64,000 nt of DNA, taken from Streptomyces xanthochromogenes (GTDB lineage: Bacteria; Actinomycetota; Actinomycetes; Streptomycetales; Streptomycetaceae). The DNA lies in contig NZ_BMUZ01000018.1 in assembly GCF_014650455.1 (NCBI RefSeq), forward strand, positions 62,001 to 126,000, in the 5' to 3' direction. This document shows positions 58,367 through 64,000 of the stretch, piece after piece (position 1 is the stretch's first letter; each line of letters begins with the position of its first letter). The notes beneath the pieces were generated by a model. The model saw nothing but the letters and a program-made list of their open reading frames with translations, did not search any database and was not told the DNA's origin. The position numbers and the translations under genes are program-made.

Positions 58367-59218
58367 TCAGCGGCCGGTCACCGAACGCCATGACACGGGG
58401 AAGTCGAAGTAGGTGCTGGGGAACGGCTCCGGCTGATACGTGAAGTGCCACCACTCCTCGGGCAGATTGACGAAGCCCTGCGCCGCCAGGGTGCTCTTGA
58501 GGAACTGCCGGTTGGCCCGCTGTACGCCCTGAACGCGCGGGTCGTCGGTGTGTGCCAGGGTGTCGAAGCAGTCGAAGCCGGTGCCCATGTCGAGCGAGTT
58601 GTCGGGGAACCGCTGGCCCTTGGGCGCGTAACAGGGCACGAGCCGCTGCCCCGGGTGGTACGGCCGGGTGGGCAGGGCCGGCAGTTTGACGATCGTCAGA
58701 TCCATGGTGCTGCCCCGGCTGTGCCCGGACTTCTCGGCGATGTACCCGTCGGTGAAGAGCCTCGACTTGTCGACACGGGGATAGAACTCCGCCTTCATCC
58801 GCTCGTCGTCCAGGTCCTTGGCCCAGCGCACGAAGTGGTCGACGGCCCGCTGCGGCCGGTAGCAGTCGTAGACCTTCAGCGAGTAGCCCTGGCGCAGGAG
58901 CCTCAGCTGCGCGCGGTGCAGGGCCTCGGCGGCGGGGCGGGTCAGGATGCACAGCGGCTGCCGGTAGCCGTCGATCGGCTCGCCCACGAAGTCGTGCGGG
59001 GTGATGTAGCGCATCTCCTGGATGATCGAGGGATCGACGCTGCGCAGCGCCACGAACTCGCGGGGCGCCTTCGGCCGCGGCACGGCCTGCGCGGTGGGGG
59101 AGAGCGCCGTGACGACGAGCAGTGAGGCAGCGGCGGCGACGGCCCCGCGCAGCAACCGCGGAGTCCGCGAGGCCCAGCGCCGGAACGGGGTGCCTCGTCC
59201 ATCGGTACGTTGTGTCAT
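58367..59218 (-). CDS. Exported D-Ala-D-Ala dipeptidase (VanX-like, M15D)
   Basis: This 283-residue zinc peptidase cleaves D-alanyl-D-alanine-type dipeptides. A signal segment (LLRGAVAAAASLLVVTALSPTAQA) is followed by the M15D domain. Zinc ligands are His and Asp in SGHSRGSTMDLTI, and the catalytic Glu and third ligand His lie in PEEWWHFTY. YDCYRPQRAVDHFVRW is also typical. Being exported, it probably works in wall turnover and not in vancomycin resistance; no VanHA genes are nearby. GAGGGTGTGTGC precedes the ATG at 59218. Confidence 0.9.
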   Translation of the reverse strand: MTQRTDGRGTPFRRWASRTPRLLRGAVAAAASLLVVTALSPTAQAVPRPKAPREFVALRSVDPSIIQEMRYITPHDFVGEPIDGYRQPLCILTRPAAEALHRAQLRLLRQGYSLKVYDCYRPQRAVDHFVRWAKDLDDERMKAEFYPRVDKSRLFTDGYIAEKSGHSRGSTMDLTIVKLPALPTRPYHPGQRLVPCYAPKGQRFPDNSLDMGTGFDCFDTLAHTDDPRVQGVQRANRQFLKSTLAAQGFVNLPEEWWHFTYQPEPFPSTYFDFPVSWRSVTGR

Positions 59219-59286
59219 GCACACACCCTCTATCAGTCAACTGCGGTGCGGGGAAAGGCGGGATCGGCCCGGTGTCGTGAGCTTCC

Positions 59287-59328
59287 GGGTGCGGGTGCGG
59301 GTGCGGGTGCGGGTGCGGGTGCGGGTGG
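59287..59328. repeat. GGGTGC hexanucleotide tandem repeat
   Basis: Six perfect GGGTGC units and a partial seventh lie between the divergent VanX-like and NUDIX genes. Short perfect hexamer arrays change copy number by slippage and here would move promoter elements of either gene in 6-bp steps. Confidence 0.85.
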
Positions 59329-59407
59329 TGTGGCGTATGGCGCGGGTGCGGATGCCAGTTGTGTGCGAGCCCGCTGCGCGCGGCAGTCGGTCGGTTAGAG
59401 TCCGCGC

Positions 59408-59953
59408 GTGACCGCCACCTCGCAGCAGCCCCTGCCGGACTCCCACTGCGCCGCGTGCGGGGCGCCCTTCGCCGCCCCGGACGGCGCCTGGCCCCGGCGC
59501 TGCGTGATCTGCGGCACCGTCGCCTACCGCAACCCGCTGCCCGTCGCCATCGCCCTCCTGCCCGTGACCGACGCCCGGGGTGCGGGACTCGTCGTCATCA
59601 CCCGCACCATCGAGCCGCGGCGCGGCGGCCGCGCCCTGCCCGGCGGGTTCATCGACTTCGGCGAGAGCTGGCAGGACGCGGTCGTCCGCGAGCTCCAGGA
59701 GGAGACCGGCATCGAGGTCCCGGTCGCGGAGGTCCGCCTGGCGGACGCCCTCAGCTCCCCCGAACACCTCCTCCTGTTCGGCCTGCTGCCCCCGCGCCCC
59801 GCGGCCCTGCTCCCGCCCTCGCGGCCGACCGACGAGAGCGAGGGCTGGGAACTCCTGCGCGAACCGGCCGAGTTGACCTTCCCGCTGCACACCGAGGCGG
59901 TGCGCAAATGGTTCGCGGGGGAGTACGGCCGAGGGCGCACGCACCTCGCCTGA
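59408..59953 (+). CDS. NUDIX hydrolase with N-terminal zinc ribbon
   Basis: This 181-residue protein has an N-terminal four-Cys ribbon (HCAACGAPF ... RRCVICGTVAY) and the NUDIX box GGFIDFGESWQDAVVRELQEETGIE (about 77-100). It hydrolyses a nucleoside-diphosphate-linked compound, possibly NADH-like; the SQPWPFPxS motif of NudC was not seen, so that is unproved. TAGAGT ends six bases before the GTG, so the mRNA is probably leaderless. Confidence 0.9.
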   Translation: MTATSQQPLPDSHCAACGAPFAAPDGAWPRRCVICGTVAYRNPLPVAIALLPVTDARGAGLVVITRTIEPRRGGRALPGGFIDFGESWQDAVVRELQEETGIEVPVAEVRLADALSSPEHLLLFGLLPPRPAALLPPSRPTDESEGWELLREPAELTFPLHTEAVRKWFAGEYGRGRTHLA

Positions 59954-59985
59954 TGGAACGGCAGTGACCGTCGCCCGTCCTCTCC

Positions 59986-62340
59986 TCAGCGCACCGCCCC
60001 CCGTACCCGCACCGGAAGGCCGACCTCAGCTCCCGGCCCGCCGTCGACCCGCTCCACCACCACGCGGCCGTGGTCGACGCGGGTCGTGAACCGCTCGACC
60101 CGGGCCTGTTCCCAGCCGTCCCCCGCGTCCCGCACCACGAGCCCCCCACCGGTGCGCCCGGCGGCCGGTGGCCACACCTCCAGCTCCAGGCCGCCGCTCT
60201 CGCCCAGCACCGGGATCACCGAACCGGCCCGGGCCAGCACCGGAATCCGGGAGAGCGGGGCGTTCAGGAGCACCTGGCCGGGGCCGTCATGGGCCTCCCC
60301 GGTCGCCGTGTCGTACCAGCGCCCGCGCGGCAGCCGCACCGCCCGCCGGTCGGAGCCGCGCTCCAGGACGGGGGCCACGAGCAGCGCGTCGCCGAGCAGG
60401 AAGGAGTCCTCGCAGTCCCGCAGCGCCCGGTCGTCCGGTGCGCTCCACCACAGCGGGCGCGCATAGGGCGCCCCGGTCAGCCGCGCCACGTGGGCCAGCG
60501 TCACGAAGTACGGGTGCAGCCGCTGCCGTTCGGCCAGCGCGGCCCGCGCGCCCTCAAGCACCTTGGGGCCGAACTCCCAGGGTTCGCGCCGCCCCGCCCA
60601 CTTGGCCGCGTGCGTGCGAAACAGCGGTAGCCAGGCGCCGAGTTGGAACCAGCGCAGATACAGCTCGGGCGAGGGGCTGCCGGTGAAGCCGCCCACGTCG
60701 GGCCCCGAGTACGGCACGCCGCACAGGCCCAGCCCGAGCACCAGCGAGAGCGAGGCGCGCAGGCCCGGCCAGCCGGTCGACACATCGCCCGACCACGTGC
60801 CGCCGTAGCGCTGCATTCCGGCCCAGCCGGAGCGCGAGAACAGGAACGGCCGCTCGTCGGGGCGCAGCCCGCGCAGCCCCTCGTATCCGGCGCGGGCCAT
60901 GCACAGGCCGTAGACGTTGTGGGCCTCGCGGTGGTCACCGCCCCGGCCGTCCAGGTCGTGCCGGGCCGAGCGGGGCAGCGTCGGGTCCCCGAACGGCGCG
61001 AAGGACACCGGCTCGTTCATGTCGTGCCACACCCCGGCGAAGCCCTGGTCCAGACGCTCCTGGTACTGCCCGCCCCACCAGGTGCGCGCCGCCGGATGCG
61101 TGAAGTCCGGATAGGCGCACTCGCCCGGCCACACCTCCCCGCGCACCTCGTGCCCGCGGGCGTCCTCGACGAAGGCTCCGGCGGCCCGCCCGCTCTCGTA
61201 CAGCGGGTTTCCCGGTTCGGCGCGGACTCCGGGATCGACGATCGAGACGAGCCGCACCCCGTCCTGCGCGAGGTCCTTGGCGAGCCGGGGCAGATCGGGG
61301 AAGGCGGCCCGGTCGACCGTGAAGACCTGATGGTCGTCGTAGTGGTCGATGTCCAGATGCAGCGCCGACAGGGGCAGGCCGCGTTCGGTGTACCCGCCGA
61401 CGACGCGCCGCACCTCGCGCTCGCTGCCGAACCCCCAGCGGGCGTGCTGGGGGCCGAGCGCCCAGGACGGCGGCTGGGCCGGCGCGCCGGTCAGCGCCGT
61501 CCAGCCCTGGAGCACCCGGGCCGGGGTGCCCGCGACGACCCAGCAGCGCAGGGGGCCGCCTTCCATCCGCAGCTCGCTGCCGCCCGGCCGGTCGTGGCCC
61601 GACCCGGCTCCCTCCTCGCCCTCCCGCAGCACCACCCGGCCGTCCCAGGTGCTGTCGTAGAAAGCCAGGTGACATCCCGCGTCGGCGACGACCAGCTGGA
61701 CCGGCATCGTGATGTACAAGGGGTCGTCGGCCGGACCGAAGCCGCCTCCGGGGTCGGTGTTCCACAGCCGGTACGTACCGTCCCGAAGGCGCGGGCCGCC
61801 CGCCCGACCGCCGAGCCCGAAGAACCGTGCGTCGGCGGGCACTTCGGACCGTTGCAGCCAGCGGGCGGGGCCGCCGCCGACCGGCTCCCACCAGCGCGGC
61901 GGCAGCTCCCGCCGCAGCACCACACCGCCCGGCGTGCACACGTCCACCGCGCCGTGCCGCGAGACGACCACGGTGAGTCGTTCCGAGACGACCCGCCAGC
62001 CGCCGTCCTTGTCCGGCTCCAGAAGGGCCCGCGGATCGAGCTCGGGCGCCGGGCCGCTCAGGGCGTACGACGGCTCGGGCCCCGCACCGTCCCAGCCCCA
62101 GAACACCGCGCCGCCCGCCGCGACCCGCACCTCGAGCTCGGAGCGGGCGAAGCGCAGCAGGCCGCCGCCGGGCCTCGGCTCCGCCCCGGTCACCGCACCG
62201 GGCACTCGGGCCCGCTCCGGCCCGCGCGCCGGCAGGTCCCGCGCGTCCGCCCGGCGCCGCCGCAGGGCCGAGCGCACCGCCCGCAGCCCCCGCACCGAAC
62301 CGACCGCCTTCACCGAGCGCACCAGGTCATCGCCGTTCAT
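59986..62340 (-). CDS. GH31 alpha-glucosidase/xylosidase-type glycoside hydrolase
   Basis: The 784-residue intracellular enzyme lacks a signal peptide. The N-terminal beta domain includes ARFFGLGGRAGGPRLRDGTYRLWNTD. The barrel has PLSALHLDIDHYDDHQVFTVD and the GH31 nucleophile motif GVWHDMNEPVSFAPFG (about residue 441). The acid/base region is TWSGDVSTGWPGLRASL (about 519), followed by GVPYSGPDVGGFTG. It removes non-reducing-end alpha-glucosyl or xylosyl units. No sugar transporter or regulator is adjacent. The ATG at 62340 is preferred over a GTG at 62349. Confidence 0.92.
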   Translation of the reverse strand: MNGDDLVRSVKAVGSVRGLRAVRSALRRRRADARDLPARGPERARVPGAVTGAEPRPGGGLLRFARSELEVRVAAGGAVFWGWDGAGPEPSYALSGPAPELDPRALLEPDKDGGWRVVSERLTVVVSRHGAVDVCTPGGVVLRRELPPRWWEPVGGGPARWLQRSEVPADARFFGLGGRAGGPRLRDGTYRLWNTDPGGGFGPADDPLYITMPVQLVVADAGCHLAFYDSTWDGRVVLREGEEGAGSGHDRPGGSELRMEGGPLRCWVVAGTPARVLQGWTALTGAPAQPPSWALGPQHARWGFGSEREVRRVVGGYTERGLPLSALHLDIDHYDDHQVFTVDRAAFPDLPRLAKDLAQDGVRLVSIVDPGVRAEPGNPLYESGRAAGAFVEDARGHEVRGEVWPGECAYPDFTHPAARTWWGGQYQERLDQGFAGVWHDMNEPVSFAPFGDPTLPRSARHDLDGRGGDHREAHNVYGLCMARAGYEGLRGLRPDERPFLFSRSGWAGMQRYGGTWSGDVSTGWPGLRASLSLVLGLGLCGVPYSGPDVGGFTGSPSPELYLRWFQLGAWLPLFRTHAAKWAGRREPWEFGPKVLEGARAALAERQRLHPYFVTLAHVARLTGAPYARPLWWSAPDDRALRDCEDSFLLGDALLVAPVLERGSDRRAVRLPRGRWYDTATGEAHDGPGQVLLNAPLSRIPVLARAGSVIPVLGESGGLELEVWPPAAGRTGGGLVVRDAGDGWEQARVERFTTRVDHGRVVVERVDGGPGAEVGLPVRVRGAVR

Positions 62341-62490
62341 GCAGCTCACCCTGCCACCCGGACGGCCCCGCGCGCGGTTCGTTCAACTGCCGTTCACCGT
62401 GGCGGCGCCACATACCCGGGCGGCCGAGTATGGGTGGCACACCCTGGTGCGGAAGACGATCACATGGCATCGTCCCTGTCAGCCGCCTCC

Positions 62491-62528
62491 CGCGCACACC
62501 CCTCGCGTGTGCGCGGGAAACACGCACA
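62491..62528 (+). promoter_or_regulatory. Mutually exclusive hairpins upstream of acetoacetate-CoA ligase
   Basis: CGCGCACAC (62491-62499) pairs with GTGTGCGCG (62507-62515). The latter also overlaps TGTGCG (62508-62513), which can instead pair with CGCACA (62523-62528). The switchable pair ends 28 bp before the ATG at 62557 and 16 bp before its GGGAG. It could be an operator or a folding switch. Confidence 0.3.
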
Positions 62529-62556
62529 TCACGCGTTACAGCCCGGGAGCCGACCC

Positions 62557-64000
62557 ATGACTTCAGCAGCGAACCCCGCTCCGCAGCCCGAGCCCCTGTG
62601 GCAGCCGGACTCCGAACGCATCGCCGCCGCGCGGATCACCCGCTTCCAGGCCTGGGCGGCGGAGCGCTACGGCGCACCGGCCGAGGGCGGGTACCCGGCT
62701 CTCCACCGCTGGTCCGTCGCCGAACTCGACACCTTCTGGCGGGCGGTCGCCGACTGGTTCGACATCCGCTTCTCCTCCCCGTACACCGCTGTCCTTGCCG
62801 ATCGAACGATGCCCGGGGCCCAGTGGTTCCCGGGCGCCGCACTGAACTACGCGGAGCACGCGCTGCGCACCGCCGAGGACCCCGCCCGGGCCGCCGAGCC
62901 GGCCCTCGTGCACGTCGACGAGACCCACGAACCCGCCGAGACCAGCTGGTCCGAGCTGCGCCGCCAGGTCGGCTCCCTCGCGGCCGAGCTGCGCGCCCTC
63001 GGCGTGCGTCCCGGTGACCGGGTGAGCGGCTATCTGCCCAACGTGCCGCAGGCCGTCACCGCGTTCCTCGCCTCGGCCGCCGTGGGCGCGGTGTGGACGT
63101 CCTGCGCCCCCGACTTCGGTGCCCGCAGCGTCCTCGACCGCTTCCAGCAGGTCGAGCCCGTCGTGCTGTTCACGGTCGACGGCTACCGCTACGGCGGCAA
63201 GGAGCACGACCGCACCGACGTCGTCGCCGAACTGCGCCGCGAACTGCCCACGCTGCGCGCCGTCGTGCACATCCCGCTGCTCGGCACCCCGGCCCCCGAG
63301 GGCACCCTCGCATGGTCCGCGCTGACCGGGGGCGACGCGGAGCCCGTCTTCGAGCAGGTGCCCTTCGACCACCCGCTGTGGGTGCTCTACTCGTCCGGCA
63401 CGACCGGCCTGCCCAAGGCGATCGTGCAGTCCCAGGGCGGCATCCTCCTGGAACACTTCAAGCAGCTCGGGCTGCACTGCGACCTCGGCCCCGAGGACCG
63501 CTTCTTCTGGTACACCTCCACCGGCTGGATGATGTGGAACTTCCTCGTCTCCGGCCTGCTCACCGGCACCACCGTCGTCCTGTACGACGGCAGCCCGGGC
63601 TTCCCCGACACGGGCGCCCAGTGGGGGGTCGCGGAGCGCACCGGCGCCACCCTGTTCGGCACTTCGGCGGCCTATGTGATGGCCTGCCGCAAGGCAGATG
63701 TGCACCCAGGACGCGACTTCGACCTGTCCCGCGTCAAGGGCGTGGCGACCACCGGCTCGCCGCTGCCGCCCGACGGGTTCCGCTGGCTCCACGACGAGGT
63801 GCGCGAAGACCTGTGGATCGCCTCGGTCAGCGGTGGCACGGACGTCTGCTCCTGCTTCGCGGGCGCGGTGCCCACCCTGCCCGTGCACATCGGCGAACTC
63901 CAGGCGCCCTGCCTCGGCACCGACCTCCAGGCCTGGGACGCACAGGGCAGGCCGGTCGTCGGCGAGGTCGGCGAGCTCGTCGTCACCAACCCCATGCCCT
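62557..64000 (+). CDS. Acetoacetate-CoA ligase (3' truncated by window)
   Basis: It activates acetoacetate with CoA and ATP. The visible 481 residues contain an acetyl-CoA-synthetase-type N-terminal region (WFDIRFSSPYTAVLADRTMPGAQWFPGAALNYAEH). The AMP-binding P-loop is LWVLYSSGTTGLPKAIVQSQGG (about 275-297), followed by FWYTSTGWMMWNFLVSGLL and IASVSGGTDVCSCFAG. The wording matches acetoacetyl-CoA synthetase (AACS). GGGAGCCGACCC precedes the ATG. The end lies past base 64000. Confidence 0.92.
   Translation, partial: MTSAANPAPQPEPLWQPDSERIAAARITRFQAWAAERYGAPAEGGYPALHRWSVAELDTFWRAVADWFDIRFSSPYTAVLADRTMPGAQWFPGAALNYAEHALRTAEDPARAAEPALVHVDETHEPAETSWSELRRQVGSLAAELRALGVRPGDRVSGYLPNVPQAVTAFLASAAVGAVWTSCAPDFGARSVLDRFQQVEPVVLFTVDGYRYGGKEHDRTDVVAELRRELPTLRAVVHIPLLGTPAPEGTLAWSALTGGDAEPVFEQVPFDHPLWVLYSSGTTGLPKAIVQSQGGILLEHFKQLGLHCDLGPEDRFFWYTSTGWMMWNFLVSGLLTGTTVVLYDGSPGFPDTGAQWGVAERTGATLFGTSAAYVMACRKADVHPGRDFDLSRVKGVATTGSPLPPDGFRWLHDEVREDLWIASVSGGTDVCSCFAGAVPTLPVHIGELQAPCLGTDLQAWDAQGRPVVGEVGELVVTNPMP

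Noticed and set aside
58367..59218. Vancomycin-resistance cluster based on a VanX-like gene
   Set aside because: The protein is exported, and no VanH, VanA or VanRS genes are nearby.

Overview
This window is about 73% G+C chromosomal DNA from a Streptomyces-type actinomycete. The evidence is dense genes with G/C-rich third positions, frequent GTG and TTG starts, a conservon (cvnABCD), RbpA, a DasR-type chitinase promoter, and leaderless promoters. The gene content reads as conserved core/near-core chromosome. I see no phage, insertion sequence, CRISPR array, tRNA or rRNA, and no antibiotic-type megasynthase.

Layout. 1-6.0 kb: the end of hisG, a PH-domain membrane protein, two overlapping CNNM/CorC-type membrane proteins, and a TPR-AAA (CbxX/EccA-type) ATPase on the opposite strand. 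6.0-13.6 kb: a uridine-kinase-like P-loop protein, a Tat-exported C39-like peptidase, a three-gene membrane cluster (DUF6230, DUF6114, unknown) divergent from a TetR regulator, and a secreted GH18 chitinase. 13.8-18.7 kb: an acyl-CoA dehydrogenase carrying an in-frame hairpin insertion, a block of dispersed Streptomyces repeats, a lipid-type protein plus phosphotransferase pair behind a CTGACG-N3-CGTCAG operator, and a small Cys-pair protein. 18.9-23.7 kb: an Lrp regulator with an amidohydrolase, a structured 570-bp gap, polyprenol-phosphate mannose synthase, FxsA, and RbpA with a textbook sigma-R promoter. 23.9-36.2 kb: an MFS protein, GDPD, and YczE divergent from a MocR regulator over three phased direct repeats; an FtsK-like protein with a broken P-loop and a small membrane partner; ankyrin and HEAT-type proteins; and a GT4-GT4-SGNH operon.

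36.1-41.6 kb: a translationally coupled operon (MFS, DUF1445, PxpA, PxpB, PxpC) with a divergent GntR/FCD regulator, probably for uptake and use of 5-oxoproline or D-glutamate. 41.6-49.1 kb: the strongest candidate for an under-described system. It is a three-gene set with a kleisin-like protein, a KITE-like winged-helix protein and a 1541-residue SMC/MukB-like ATPase. The architecture resembles MukBEF/Mks/Wadjet, but no JetD-type nuclease is nearby and the ATPase has an unusual Walker B. 49.1-54.3 kb: a small membrane protein and cvnABCD. 54.3-64 kb: glycerol kinase, a thiolase plus DUF35 pair behind the same CTGACG-N3-CGTCAG operator, a DUF962 protein with a promoter palindrome, a VanX-like dipeptidase, a NUDIX hydrolase, a GH31 glycosidase, and the 5' part of acetoacetate-CoA ligase.

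All calls come from reading the sequence and recalling protein families. No database search was run.
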